Shown here piece after piece: positions 1 to 9,957 of a stretch of 64,000 nucleotides of DNA (position 1 is its first letter; each line of letters opens with the position of its first letter). The position numbers and the translations under genes were made by a program. The notes under the pieces were generated by a model that saw only the letters and a list, made by a program, of their open reading frames with translations, did no database searches and was not told the origin of the DNA. Source of the DNA: Rhizobium esperanzae (GTDB lineage Bacteria; Pseudomonadota; Alphaproteobacteria; Rhizobiales; Rhizobiaceae); NCBI RefSeq assembly GCF_002204185.1, contig NZ_MXPU01000001.1, positions 310,001 to 374,000 on the forward strand. Direction: 5' to 3'.

Positions 1-1175
1 GTTTGCAGCTGCAGAAGGGCCAGGACCTGGTGATCACCGCGCCTGTTGTGGCGCTGCCGCTTGTGCGCCTCATCACCAAACACGCCTATCAGGCCGGCGC
101 CGGGCTGGTGAGCACCTTCTACTCCGACGAGGAAACGACGCTGGCGCGCTTCCAATATGGCAGCGACGAGAGCTTCGACCGCGCCTCCGACTGGCTCTAC
201 GAGGGCATGGCCAAGGCCTATGCCAACGGAGCGGCCCGTCTGGCGGTCGCCGGCGACAATCCGATGCTGCTTTCCGAACAGGATGCCGGCAAGGTTGGCC
301 GCGCCAATCGCGCCACATCAACCGCCTATAAGCCGGCGCTGGAAAAGATCTCGAATTTCGACATCAACTGGAACATCGTCTCCTATCCCAACCCTTCCTG
401 GGCCAAGGTGGTCTTCCCCGACGACCCGGAGCCGATCGCGATCGCCAAGCTCGCCAAGGCGATCTTTGCCGCCTCGCGTGTCGATGTCAGCGACCCCGTC
501 GCCGCCTGGGCGGAGCACAATGCCAATCTCGCCAAGCGCTCGGCCTGGCTGAACGGCGAGCGTTTTGCCTCGCTGCATTTCAAGGGGCCGGGGACCGATC
601 TGACAGTCGGCCTTGCCGATGGGCATGAATGGCACGGCGGCGCCTCCACCGCCAAGAACGGCATTACCTGCAATCCAAATATTCCGACCGAAGAAGTGTT
701 CACCACGCCGCATGCATTACGGGTCGAAGGTCATGTCTCGAGCACCAAACCGCTGTCGCACCAGGGCACGCTGATCGACAATATCCAGGTGCGCTTCGAA
801 GGTGGGCGGATCGTCGAAGCTAAGGCGACACGCGGCGAAGAAGTCTTGAACAAGGTGCTCGATACCGACGAGGGTGCGCGCCGGCTCGGCGAAGTGGCGC
901 TCGTGCCGCATTCCTCGCCGATCTCGGCGAGCGGCATCCTGTTCTACAACACGCTGTTTGACGAAAACGCCTCGTGCCACATCGCGCTCGGCCAGTGCTA
1001 CTCCAAGTGCTTCCTGAACGGCGCGACCCTGAGCCAGGAGCAGATCAAGGCGCAGGGCGGCAATTCCAGCCTGATCCACATCGACTGGATGATCGGGTCC
1101 GACAAGGTCGATATCGACGGCATCACACCGGACGGCTCGCGGGTTCCGGTGATGCGGCAGGGCGAATGGGCCTGA
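1..1175 (+). CDS. M29-family aminopeptidase (5' partial)
   Basis: Metal-dependent exo-aminopeptidase of the M29 (AmpS / thermophilic aminopeptidase) family, a cytoplasmic enzyme that removes N-terminal residues from peptides. About 390 residues are present against a usual ~410-420, so roughly the first 25-30 residues lie upstream of the window; the reading frame is open from base 3 with no convincing start. Family hallmarks seen are the N-terminal QKGQDLVI segment, the central PTEEVFTTP motif with a metal-binding Glu, the LFDENASCHIALG stretch, and the C-terminal HIDWMIGS motif, whose His and Asp are metal ligands in this family. The 3' end overlaps the convergent transporter gene by 53 bp. 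Confidence 0.9.
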   Translation, partial: LQLQKGQDLVITAPVVALPLVRLITKHAYQAGAGLVSTFYSDEETTLARFQYGSDESFDRASDWLYEGMAKAYANGAARLAVAGDNPMLLSEQDAGKVGRANRATSTAYKPALEKISNFDINWNIVSYPNPSWAKVVFPDDPEPIAIAKLAKAIFAASRVDVSDPVAAWAEHNANLAKRSAWLNGERFASLHFKGPGTDLTVGLADGHEWHGGASTAKNGITCNPNIPTEEVFTTPHALRVEGHVSSTKPLSHQGTLIDNIQVRFEGGRIVEAKATRGEEVLNKVLDTDEGARRLGEVALVPHSSPISASGILFYNTLFDENASCHIALGQCYSKCFLNGATLSQEQIKAQGGNSSLIHIDWMIGSDKVDIDGITPDGSRVPVMRQGEWA

Positions 1176-2034
1176 GCGGCATCATCGTGCGCTGACTGAG
1201 CCAGACGCTGGCGAGCACCATAGCGAAGCCGGCGATCTGCGCCGGCGTCAGACTCTGGCCGAGCGCCAGCCAGCCGAGCAGGGTCGCGACGACGGGGCTG
1301 AGAAAGCCGAGCGATGCTGCGGCCGAGGGCTCGATGCGCGACAGGCCGCGAAACCACAGCAGATAGGTGAAGGCCGCGCCGATGAGGCCAAGATAGGCGA
1401 TGCCCAGAATATTGGCCGTCGTCGGCATGGGAAGCCCCGGCTCCAGCACGAAAGCGACGGGCACGAGCAGGATGCCGCCCGCCGTCAACTGCCAAGAAGT
1501 GAAAATCAGGCTGGAAACGGGCGGCTGCCAATGGCGGCTCAGCACCGTGCCGAAGGCCATGGAGACTGCGCCGGCGAGACCGGCAGCGACGCCAACAGGA
1601 TCGAGCGCGGCATTCGGCGTCAGCACCAGCAACGCCACCCCCGACATGCCGATCAGGCCGGCGACAACGGCGAGAAACCGGATCGGCTTGCCGAGGAAAA
1701 GGCGCGACAAGGCGATGACGATCAGCGGCTGCACGGCGCCGACGGTGGCCGCCACGCCACCCGGCAGCCGATAGGCCGAAACGAAGAGCATCGCCCAGAA
1801 GAACGAGAAGTTCAGCGCGCCGAGAGTGAAGGCGCGGCCCCACCAGACACCCGTCGGCAGCCTGCGGACGATGAGCAGCAGAAGCAGGCCCGCCGGCAGG
1901 GCGCGCAGCATCGCAACAGTCAGCGGATAGCCCTGCGGCAGGAAGGATGTCGTGACGAAATAGGTGCTGCCCCAGATGGCCGGAGCGACGGCGGTGATCA
2001 GCACGTCGGCGAAATATCGCGAATTTGTCTTCAT
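1123..2034 (-). CDS. EamA/DMT-family exporter
   Basis: Inner-membrane drug/metabolite transporter of the EamA family, 303 residues with about ten hydrophobic segments forming two repeated EamA halves (roughly residues 10-145 and 155-285). Family members export small metabolites, amino acids or toxic compounds by proton antiport; the substrate cannot be read from the sequence. The gene is divergent from a MarR-type regulator, with a shared 81-bp control region containing two dyad operator sequences. That layout resembles PecM/PecS pairs, so the regulator probably represses this exporter and the exporter may remove the regulator's ligand (inference). The ATG at 2034 is the first codon after the operator region. 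Confidence 0.88.
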   Translation of the reverse strand: MKTNSRYFADVLITAVAPAIWGSTYFVTTSFLPQGYPLTVAMLRALPAGLLLLLIVRRLPTGVWWGRAFTLGALNFSFFWAMLFVSAYRLPGGVAATVGAVQPLIVIALSRLFLGKPIRFLAVVAGLIGMSGVALLVLTPNAALDPVGVAAGLAGAVSMAFGTVLSRHWQPPVSSLIFTSWQLTAGGILLVPVAFVLEPGLPMPTTANILGIAYLGLIGAAFTYLLWFRGLSRIEPSAAASLGFLSPVVATLLGWLALGQSLTPAQIAGFAMVLASVWLSQRTMMPLRPIRPAASPEPASRPV

Positions 2035-2042
2035 ATCAAGAA

Positions 2043-2093
2043 TCTCTATATCAAGATAAATTCAACATAGCGCAATTTATCTTGACGTCAAGA
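2043..2093. promoter_or_regulatory. Double MarR-type operator between divergent genes
   Basis: Two related dyads sit between the exporter and the marR-like gene. The right one, TCTTGACGTCAAGA at 2080-2093, is a perfect 14-bp palindrome. The left one, TCTCTATATCAAGA at 2043-2056, is a degenerate copy. TCAAGATAAATT (2051-2062) and AATTTATCTTGA (2074-2085) also form a perfect 12-bp inverted repeat, so the whole region is nested dyad symmetry. TCAAGA-type half-sites are typical of MarR-family operators. Binding by the adjacent regulator is inferred. Confidence 0.75.
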
Positions 2094-2115
2094 TGTCTAC
2101 TGCTATCCATATGGC

Positions 2116-2613
2116 ATGAGTGAACAGAAGCAAGATCATGTCGACCGGATCCTGGCGCAATGGCGGCGCGAGCGGCCGGACCTCGACGTCGAACCGATGG
2201 GCATTCTCGGGCGCCTGAAGCGCCTCGGCACCCATCTCGGCCGCGAAGTCGAGGCCGTGCTCATGCAGCACGGACTTTCCACCTCTGCTTTCGACGTGCT
2301 GGCCACACTTCGCCGCTCCGGCGCACCCCATCGGCTTTCGCCGGGCGAGCTCCTGGAAATGACGATGGTCAGCTCCGGCACAATGACGAACCGGATCGAC
2401 CAGTTGGAGAAGGCGGGCCTGGTCGAGCGCATCGTCAATCCGCAGGATCGGCGCAGCGTGCTGATCGCGCTGACCAAAAAGGGGCTTGCGACCGTCGAAG
2501 AGGCGGTCGGCGCCCATGTCGCCAATCAGCAGCGGCTGACGCGCAACCTGACGGCCGGGGACAGGGCCGAGTTTGACCGGCTGCTGAAGAAATTCCTCGC
2601 GGATTTCGAATAG
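2116..2613 (+). CDS. MarR-family transcriptional regulator
   Basis: Winged-helix MarR regulator of 165 residues. The DNA-binding part spans about residues 60-120, including the recognition region LEMTMVSSGTMTNRIDQLEKAGLVER followed by the wing segment NPQDRRS; the flanking helices form the dimer interface. MarR proteins usually repress a neighbouring gene until a small aromatic or phenolic ligand binds. The gene is divergent from an EamA exporter and separated by nested palindromes, so it probably controls both genes. It ends one base before the convergent flavodoxin-fold gene. The ligand is unknown. Confidence 0.9.
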   Translation: MSEQKQDHVDRILAQWRRERPDLDVEPMGILGRLKRLGTHLGREVEAVLMQHGLSTSAFDVLATLRRSGAPHRLSPGELLEMTMVSSGTMTNRIDQLEKAGLVERIVNPQDRRSVLIALTKKGLATVEEAVGAHVANQQRLTRNLTAGDRAEFDRLLKKFLADFE

Positions 2614-3204
2614 TCAAATGGCGGCGAGCGCCTTGCGGACACGCTCCAGATGCGCCTTGCGCCTGGCTTCCGTGGCCCGGTCCATGTCATGCAGGCTCAG
2701 CATGCGGAAGACGAGCTTTTTCGAACAGAAGCTGGCGATACCGCGCTTCAGCAGGCGGCGGACGGGATTGCCCATATAGAAATGCACCAGCCACCAGGGC
2801 GAGCCCGTCGTCGTCAGCGCATAGAGCAGCCTGATATTGGTGAGCTCCGGCACGATCCGGCCACCGGCGGCATCATGCGTGAAGGCCACACCTGGCGCGA
2901 AGACGCGGTCGAAGAAGCCTTTCAGGATGGCTGGGAAATTGAACCACCACTGCGGAAAGACGAGGACGAGACCATCGGCCGCCTTCAGCCGGGCAACCAT
3001 ATCGGCCACATCAGAGGTGCCGTAGGGCACATCGAAGTAAGCACGGCGCTCGGCTTCGGAGAGGCGTGGATCGAAATTCTGAGCGTAGAGATCGACGAGG
3101 TCGACGGCATGGCCGGAGGCTTCCAAGGCTTCGCGAGCCGTGCGCGCCACCGAGGCGGCGAAACTTTCCGGCAGCGGATGGGCAAGCACCAGCAGGATCC
3201 GCAT
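2614..3204 (-). CDS. NAD(P)H-quinone oxidoreductase-like flavoprotein (flavodoxin fold)
   Basis: Cytoplasmic FMN/FAD-dependent oxidoreductase of the flavodoxin-like NQO/KefF/YheR family, 196 residues. The N-terminal strand and phosphate-binding loop are ILLVLAHPLPESF (residues 3-15). The family's flavin-contacting signature FPQWWFNFPAILKGFFDRVF lies in the middle, and ALTTTGSPWW forms a second flavin loop. Such enzymes reduce quinones or other electrophiles with NAD(P)H. Its ATG starts 2 bp after the xseA stop codon, so the two are probably co-transcribed; a functional link is not obvious. Confidence 0.85.
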   Translation of the reverse strand: MRILLVLAHPLPESFAASVARTAREALEASGHAVDLVDLYAQNFDPRLSEAERRAYFDVPYGTSDVADMVARLKAADGLVLVFPQWWFNFPAILKGFFDRVFAPGVAFTHDAAGGRIVPELTNIRLLYALTTTGSPWWLVHFYMGNPVRRLLKRGIASFCSKKLVFRMLSLHDMDRATEARRKAHLERVRKALAAI

Positions 3205-3206
3205 CG

Positions 3207-4787
3207 TTAGAACAGGCTTCCCTGCTTCGTCGGCTCCGCCGATTTTGTGCTGCGCTTCTTGGCGCCGCCAGGCGGGGTGCCGCCTTCCGTGGTCATAGCG
3301 CCGACACGGCCGTCGGCGAATTCGATCGCGATGCCCATGCCGGCGGGGAGTGCGGCCGCTTGCGAGACCGGCCTGTTGTCCTCATCGCGAATGACGGCGT
3401 AGCCGCGCTTCAGCACGTTCTTGTAGGAGAGCGACTGCAGCACGCGGTCCTGCGCCGAGAGCTCGGCGCGGGCGCGCGTCAGCTGGTGGCGGATCGCCGT
3501 ATCGGCGTGGCGGGAAAGATTGCCGAGACGCTCGCGGGAGCGGTCGGTTTGCGCTTTCAACCGTGCCGGCAGCGAAGCAAGGATCGCCTCGGCGCGCTCG
3601 ACGCGCGATGCCGAGCGGTCGATCAGCCGCTCGACCATGCGCTCGGCCCGCACCATCCGCTCGTTCAACATCTGGCGGCGCTCGGCAATGCGGCCGGAAA
3701 GAAGGTCTGGGCGCAGGTGCGCGACGACGCGCTCGAAGCCGCGGTGCTTGTTGATGGTGTTGAGCTCCAGCCCGCGGCCGAGGCTCGCCGCCGCCTCGTC
3801 GAAGCGGCGGCGCGGTAAGGCGAGAAGCTGGTCGAGCGAGGGAAATGCCCGCATCAGGCTACGGACGGACTGGCGGCGCTGATCCATCTGCCGGTTCATG
3901 CAGCCCTGCAGGCGGGCGGCAAGCGCCGCAGCCTGCGCCTCGAGCTCCGCTTTGACGGGCACGGCCATTTCCGCCGCCCCGGTCGGCGTCGGAGCGCGGA
4001 CATCGGCGGCATAGTCGATCAGCGTCCAGTCGGTCTCGTGGCCGACGGCCGAGATCAGCGGTATGCGGCTTTCGGCAGCAGCGCGCACGACGATCTCGTC
4101 GTTGAAACTCCAGAGATCTTCCAGGCTGCCGCCGCCGCGTGCGACGATCAGCACATCCGGGCGGCGGATGGCGCCGGCGGGCTCCAGCGCATTGAAGCCG
4201 CGGATGGCGTTCGCCACCTCCTCGCCGGATCCCTCGCCCTGGACCTTCACCGGCCAGACGAGAACATGCACGGGAAAACGGTCGGAGATCCGGTGCAGGA
4301 TATCGCGGATGACGGCGCCGGTCGGCGAGGTGACGACGCCGATCACATGCGGCATGAAGGGCAGCCGCTTCTTGCGAGCGGCATCGAACAAGCCCTCGGC
4401 GCCGAGCCTGCGTTTGCGCTCCTCGATCAGCGCCATCAGCGCGCCGGCCCCTGCCGGCTCCAGCGTCTCGATGACGATCTGATATTTCGAGGAGCCCGGA
4501 AAAGTGGTGACCTTGCCGGTGGCGATCACTTCCATGCCCTCTTCCGGGCGGAATTTCAGCCGCGAAAAGGTGGTCTTCCAGATGACGGCGTCGATGCGGG
4601 CGCGATCGTCCTTCAGCGCGAAATAGGCATGACCCGAGGAATGCGGCCCACGATAGCCTGATATTTCGCCGCGCACGCGAACCTGGTCGAAAGCGGTTTC
4701 GACGGTGCGCTTGATTGAGCCGGAAAGCTCCGAAACCGAATATTCGGCAAGGTTGGTCGGCGAATCGCTGTCGAAGAGGTTGCTCAT
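3207..4787 (-). CDS. xseA: Exodeoxyribonuclease VII large subunit
   Basis: Catalytic subunit of exonuclease VII, which with several XseB small subunits digests single-stranded DNA from both ends. It is 526 residues. An N-terminal OB-fold (about 15-115) carries [23 protein letters not shown]. The catalytic domain carries [14 protein letters not shown] and the strongly conserved [20 protein letters not shown] and [17 protein letters not shown] segments. A long coiled-coil region follows (about 280-410). The extreme C-terminus is Lys/Ser/Thr-rich and probably disordered. The xseB gene is not in this window. Confidence 0.96.
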   Translation of the reverse strand: MSNLFDSDSPTNLAEYSVSELSGSIKRTVETAFDQVRVRGEISGYRGPHSSGHAYFALKDDRARIDAVIWKTTFSRLKFRPEEGMEVIATGKVTTFPGSSKYQIVIETLEPAGAGALMALIEERKRRLGAEGLFDAARKKRLPFMPHVIGVVTSPTGAVIRDILHRISDRFPVHVLVWPVKVQGEGSGEEVANAIRGFNALEPAGAIRRPDVLIVARGGGSLEDLWSFNDEIVVRAAAESRIPLISAVGHETDWTLIDYAADVRAPTPTGAAEMAVPVKAELEAQAAALAARLQGCMNRQMDQRRQSVRSLMRAFPSLDQLLALPRRRFDEAAASLGRGLELNTINKHRGFERVVAHLRPDLLSGRIAERRQMLNERMVRAERMVERLIDRSASRVERAEAILASLPARLKAQTDRSRERLGNLSRHADTAIRHQLTRARAELSAQDRVLQSLSYKNVLKRGYAVIRDEDNRPVSQAAALPAGMGIAIEFADGRVGAMTTEGGTPPGGAKKRSTKSAEPTKQGSLF

Positions 4788-5124
4788 CCCTCCTTTCTAT
4801 TTCCATTGGCGGGAAACGGGAAGGTCGCGACCGCCGGAGAGACCCGTTTTCCCGACCGCTGAACCGTTGGCGTGGCAGAGTCGCCGCCGTCCATCAAGAT
4901 TCATGCCCCAGGCATTGAGTGCATGCGGCCGTTGCAGCAGCAAGAATGACAAGAAAAACGGGAAAATTCGTTTCGCCGGGGAACGCATGGATAAAAAGCG
5001 CGTTTTACCCGAAAGGGATTGCTAACCACCGCAATACAAAGGATTTTCAGCCCAGAGAGCCGGTAAATCTTTGTTAGTTGGCGCTTCCTATGCTTCCCCT
5101 CGTTCTCTCTGGGAAGGTGCTGAA
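4788..5124. other. Intergenic region, no gene recognised
   Basis: This 337-bp stretch separates xseA from a small membrane-protein gene. Short open frames occur on both strands (for example minus 4797-4988) but have no recognisable product, and their coding character is weak. The right half becomes AT-richer and probably holds the promoter for the small gene. No clear terminator or repeat was seen. Confidence 0.5.
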
Positions 5125-5367
5125 ATGATTATTCTCACAGCAGCAGCATTGGGCATCAGCGCCGGGTTAATGCGCTCGGCCGCCGGCATCGCGTTGGTGG
5201 CCGCGCTGATCGGAATGAGCTTCACGCTGGCGGCGATAACCTCGCCCGGACCGGTGTCACTTCTGGCGCTTGTTTATGCCATTCTCGGCTACAATGGTGG
5301 TCTTATCCTCTTCGTGCTCGGGCTTTATGCCAGCGACCGCCTGCGGGCCGTCCGCACGTCTCACTGA
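5125..5367 (+). CDS. Small hydrophobic membrane protein, unknown function
   Basis: An 80-residue protein from the ATG at 5125. This start is preferred over an upstream in-frame codon at 5071 because it is preceded by GGGAAGG at a suitable distance. Almost the whole chain is hydrophobic: three probable membrane segments (about 1-20, 20-42 and 46-70), with a short basic C-terminal tail. I do not recognise a family. It converges on the large GT-C-like membrane protein gene. Role unknown. Confidence 0.6.
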   Translation: MIILTAAALGISAGLMRSAAGIALVAALIGMSFTLAAITSPGPVSLLALVYAILGYNGGLILFVLGLYASDRLRAVRTSH

Positions 5368-5394
5368 CGTCAGCGCAACATCAGGCTGTCGGCG

Positions 5395-7239
5395 TCAATT
5401 CGCCGTCGGCCGGTAACGGAAGAACTGGACGCCCGTATCCGGCACCTTCGCCAGCGGTTCCAGATAGGGCGGAATATTGCCCTTGCCGAGTTCGGCGTAG
5501 AGCCCATCCGGCTTCAGTTTGGCGAGTTCGCGCGTCTGCAGGTCCTTCGGGCAGAAGGCAAGCGTCGTGACACCGGCCCCCTTCAGGAAGGCTTCCGCCT
5601 CCTGCGGCTTTGCCAGGCCGATATGCATTTCTGTCAGCATGCCGCCCTGATCGCGATGATAGGGGGCGGAGAGAACCCGATTCTGCGTGAAGCGGAGGAT
5701 CGGCACACCCATTTCCGATGGCGCGGAGACCAGGCCGGGCGGGAGTTCGGCAAGCGATGCCAGCGCCTCTTTCGATGTGCAGGAAAGCGCCTTTGTCGGC
5801 TCCGCCGCCTTCTGCGCATCGTTCTCCATCTGCATTGAAACAAGCCCGCCGCCGACGGCCCAGACCGCCGGAACGCTTGCGAGAACACTCATCACGTAGA
5901 CGAAGGCAACGGCGACATTCTCGCTGTCGCTGTTGGAAATGCGCCTGACATCGATGATCAGCAGGGCGAGCGGCAGGATCGAAAGCAGGTTCGAGAAAGT
6001 AGCGCCGCGCACCTGGACCAGCGCGATCGCCCAGCTCGTGGCGAGCAGAAAGAGCAGGACCAGGTGGATCTGCACGCGGTCGCGCCGAATGATGCGAAAG
6101 ATGCAGACGGCAATGCCGAAGAGACCTGCCGCATAGAAAGCGCCGACCGAGGTGGGATCGGTGCGCGCCAGCGCCAGGAGCGATTGGGCTTCCGAAATAT
6201 GCCGCAGCCAGAGTTCGACCAGCATCGGATCGAGACTGCCCAACGGATCGCTCAGGCATTGCGGTGCGATGACGATCGCCGCACCGAAAACGCCGGCGCC
6301 GACAAAGGCGAGTGCGGCAAAGCGCAAGGGCCGACGCAAGCCGCTCGCGAAAACGGCCGAAAACAACAGGAGGCCGCTGCCGATCGCCGCCAGACTGTAA
6401 TAGCCGAGCGAGAGATTGTCGCAGGTGACCATCGAATAGAGCCGGGGCGGCACCGTTGCGAAGAAAAGAATGTTGATCGCAATCGTCAGCGACAGCCCGA
6501 AGGCCCGGGCGGGGATGGCGAAATTCTCGCCTTCCCATGCCCAGAGCAGGGCGACCGTGAGGCAGACGACAGCGACGAAAGGGGTGGTCTCGGCGCCGAT
6601 GGCGATGGCGACAGCCGCCGCAATACCGGCGACCGCGTAGCTCCAACCGCGACGCGCGGGATCCATGAGCATCGCCACCATCGTCGCGACCAGCGCCAGC
6701 TGCGCATTGTGATGATCGATGGCGCCAGGGGCGAAGCGGTTTCCGATGTAGATCGCCGGAGCGGTGAGACCGAGAGCGATATGCATGCCGGCAACCCCGC
6801 CGATCCGCCGGCCCGCCACGCCCATGGCGAGCATGGCAGGAAAGATGAGTGATACGGGCCATACGGCGAGCGCCAGCGCCTCGGCGGTTTCACGCGGCGC
6901 AAACAGCCCGAAAAACCGGATCAGCGAAGCGATCGGCAGATCGATCAGCCTCGACCAATGCATCAGCGTACCGCCGGCAAGGCCGAGACGATATTGCATC
7001 AGATCGAACCAGCCTTGGCCGGCAAGAAAATCGCGAACCTCGACGAGACGCATGCCGTCGTCATTGTCGGGACCAACATAATCGGTGGCGCCGGAGAATT
7101 TGGTAACAAGGATAACGGCGGCGAGGATAACACTATAGGCAATGACAGCCGGCCAGAGACGCGTCATGAGGCCCCCGAGCCGGCTCCTGCGGGCGGCGGT
7201 CACGGCGGATGCATCAGCGATCGGCTGCACGGCGTTCAT
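5395..7239 (-). CDS. GT-C-like polytopic membrane glycosyltransferase candidate
   Basis: A 614-residue integral membrane protein with about 11-13 hydrophobic segments and a C-terminal soluble domain (about 460-614). After the first membrane helix comes the acidic loop GPDNDDGMRL (residues 56-64), and later AIDHHNAQ (173-180). Acidic residues in the first outer loop plus a D-x-H motif are the metal-site pattern of STT3/AglB-type GT-C enzymes, so I read it as a GT-C superfamily member using a polyprenyl-phosphate donor. This is inference; close homologues are usually labelled hypothetical. It is divergent from a GtrB-like GT2 and GtrA pair, the expected supplier of such a donor. The acceptor is unknown. 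Confidence 0.6.
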   Translation of the reverse strand: MNAVQPIADASAVTAARRSRLGGLMTRLWPAVIAYSVILAAVILVTKFSGATDYVGPDNDDGMRLVEVRDFLAGQGWFDLMQYRLGLAGGTLMHWSRLIDLPIASLIRFFGLFAPRETAEALALAVWPVSLIFPAMLAMGVAGRRIGGVAGMHIALGLTAPAIYIGNRFAPGAIDHHNAQLALVATMVAMLMDPARRGWSYAVAGIAAAVAIAIGAETTPFVAVVCLTVALLWAWEGENFAIPARAFGLSLTIAINILFFATVPPRLYSMVTCDNLSLGYYSLAAIGSGLLLFSAVFASGLRRPLRFAALAFVGAGVFGAAIVIAPQCLSDPLGSLDPMLVELWLRHISEAQSLLALARTDPTSVGAFYAAGLFGIAVCIFRIIRRDRVQIHLVLLFLLATSWAIALVQVRGATFSNLLSILPLALLIIDVRRISNSDSENVAVAFVYVMSVLASVPAVWAVGGGLVSMQMENDAQKAAEPTKALSCTSKEALASLAELPPGLVSAPSEMGVPILRFTQNRVLSAPYHRDQGGMLTEMHIGLAKPQEAEAFLKGAGVTTLAFCPKDLQTRELAKLKPDGLYAELGKGNIPPYLEPLAKVPDTGVQFFRYRPTAN

Positions 7240-7401
7240 CGTGGTTAGCGCTTCGTTTCCAGATGGCCGAACCTTAGCGGGCGCCGATCAAGAAAGTGTA
7301 AAGCCGTCCGCGACCGCAGCCGATTTTGCCTGCGTCATAGCGTCTTATTAACGCTGCGTGATTTAGGCTGGTAACGGCTTTTCAGTGTAACGAGTAGAGT
7401 C

Positions 7402-8409
7402 ATGGCCCGAACGCTTACCGATCACCCGGACATTGCCGTCCTGCTTCCCTGCTACAACGAAGCTGCGACGATCGGCGCTGTGGTGCAGGGCTTCCGGGCG
7501 ACGCTGCCGGATGCGGCGATCCACGTCTACGACAATAATTCCACCGACGGCACCGCGCTGCAGGCGATGCTGGCCGGAGCGCATGTCGTGCGCGAGCGGC
7601 GGCAAGGCAAGGGACACGTCGTGCGCCGCATGTTCGCCGACATCGAGGCAGACATCTACATCATCGCCGACGGCGACGGAACCTATGCACCCGGCGATGC
7701 CGAGGAACTGGTGCGGACGCTTCTCACCGAGCGTGCCGACATGGTTGTGGGAACCCGGCGCGGCGTGCACGACGATGCCGGCCGTCAGGGCCATGCGCTT
7801 GGCAACCGGTTTTTCAATCTGCTCTACCGGACGATCTTCGGCCCCGACTTCACCGATATCTTTTCCGGCTACCGCGCTTTCTCGCGCCGCTTCGTCAAGA
7901 GCTTCCCGGCGGTATCCGGCGGCTTCGAGATCGAAACCGAGATGTCGGTGCATGCCTCCCGACTGAAACTGCCGGTGAGCGAACTGGAACTCGACTATGG
8001 CCGCCGCCCGGAAGGCTCGCACTCCAAGCTTTCGACGTTCCGCGACGGCGGAAAAATCCTCTGGATGTTCGCAATGCTGATGAAGGAGACCCGGCCCTTC
8101 GCCTTCTTCAGCGCGATCAGCGCCGTCTTCATGCTGACGAGCCTCGGCTTCATGACGCCGGTGCTGGCGGAGTATTTCGACACGGGCCTCGTCAGCCGCA
8201 TGCCGACCTGGGTGCTGTCGATGGCGCTGATGATGATCTCCTTCATGCTTTTTACGGCCGGCGTCATCCTGGATTCGGTGGCCCGGGCCCGGGCCGAGCA
8301 GCTTCGCATCCATTATATGAGCCTGGAGACCCCAAGTGCGGCCAAACTGCTTGATCGCGAGCCAGCGTCGGCGTCGCGCCGGGGCCGCGGCAAGGCGGAT
8401 GCCGCGTGA
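7402..8409 (+). CDS. GT2-family polyprenyl-phosphate glycosyltransferase (GtrB/DPM1-like)
   Basis: A 335-residue inverting glycosyltransferase. The N-terminal GT-A domain (about 8-235) begins IAVLLPCYNEAATIG and contains the ADGDGTY metal/nucleotide motif and GYRAFSRRF. Two hydrophobic segments (about 240-260 and 272-297) anchor it in the inner membrane. Family members transfer a sugar from UDP- or GDP-sugar to undecaprenyl (or dolichyl) phosphate on the cytoplasmic face. It overlaps the next gene, a GtrA-type flippase candidate, by GTGA, so the two are translationally coupled. The sugar is not predictable. Confidence 0.85.
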   Translation: MARTLTDHPDIAVLLPCYNEAATIGAVVQGFRATLPDAAIHVYDNNSTDGTALQAMLAGAHVVRERRQGKGHVVRRMFADIEADIYIIADGDGTYAPGDAEELVRTLLTERADMVVGTRRGVHDDAGRQGHALGNRFFNLLYRTIFGPDFTDIFSGYRAFSRRFVKSFPAVSGGFEIETEMSVHASRLKLPVSELELDYGRRPEGSHSKLSTFRDGGKILWMFAMLMKETRPFAFFSAISAVFMLTSLGFMTPVLAEYFDTGLVSRMPTWVLSMALMMISFMLFTAGVILDSVARARAEQLRIHYMSLETPSAAKLLDREPASASRRGRGKADAA

Positions 8410-8780
8410 AGAAGCTCATCCGTTTTGCGATTGCCGGCGGCATCGGCTTTCTCGTCGACGCAGGTGTGCTGTCGGCGCTACTCGATCTGACGTCGCTCGG
8501 CCCCTTCGTGGCGCGGCTCATCGCAATCGCCCTCGCAATGGCGTCAACCTGGGTCTTCAACCGGAACTTCACATTCGATCGCTCGGGGCGCTCGCTCGCC
8601 GTGGAAGGCTTCCGCTACGGCTCGGTCGGCGTGACGGCGGCGCTCGTCAATTACGGGCTTTATTCGGCACTGCTGCTTTCGCTGCCGGGGCTTCAGCCGC
8701 TTGCGGCGATGGTGGTCGCCAGTATCGCCGCAATGGTCTTCAGCTTCTTCGGCTATTCGCGCTTCGTCTTCCGCGCGTGA
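8406..8780 (+). CDS. GtrA-family membrane protein
   Basis: A 124-residue protein of four predicted membrane helices. It has the GtrA family pattern: N-terminal RFAIAGGIGFLVDAGVL and the conserved FNRNFTF segment after helix 2, with the related SRFVF at the C-terminus. GtrA proteins are thought to flip polyprenyl-phosphate sugars to the periplasmic side. The start is a GTG overlapping the stop of the GtrB-like gene (GTGA). Together with that gene and the divergent GT-C-like gene it makes a three-part sugar-transfer set like phage serotype-conversion cassettes. Confidence 0.88.
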   Translation: MKKLIRFAIAGGIGFLVDAGVLSALLDLTSLGPFVARLIAIALAMASTWVFNRNFTFDRSGRSLAVEGFRYGSVGVTAALVNYGLYSALLLSLPGLQPLAAMVVASIAAMVFSFFGYSRFVFRA

Positions 8781-8783
8781 TTA

Positions 8784-9806
<1,023 letters not shown>

Positions 9807-9957
9807 TCAGGCCTCCGCCGCGACGCAATGGCGCGATATGAAATTGCGGAAGTCGGGTTTGCCTGGTGCCGGGATCGCGCTAACTTGGCCAGACGGCGTT
9901 CTGCCGTATCCGCGATTCAATACAGCCTTTTATATTTCACCCATTTTGGAGAGCCCT

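Noticed and set aside
4797..4988. 63-codon minus-strand frame upstream of xseA
   Set aside because: It overlaps the xseA leader, and no convincing ribosome site, family or conserved pattern was seen.
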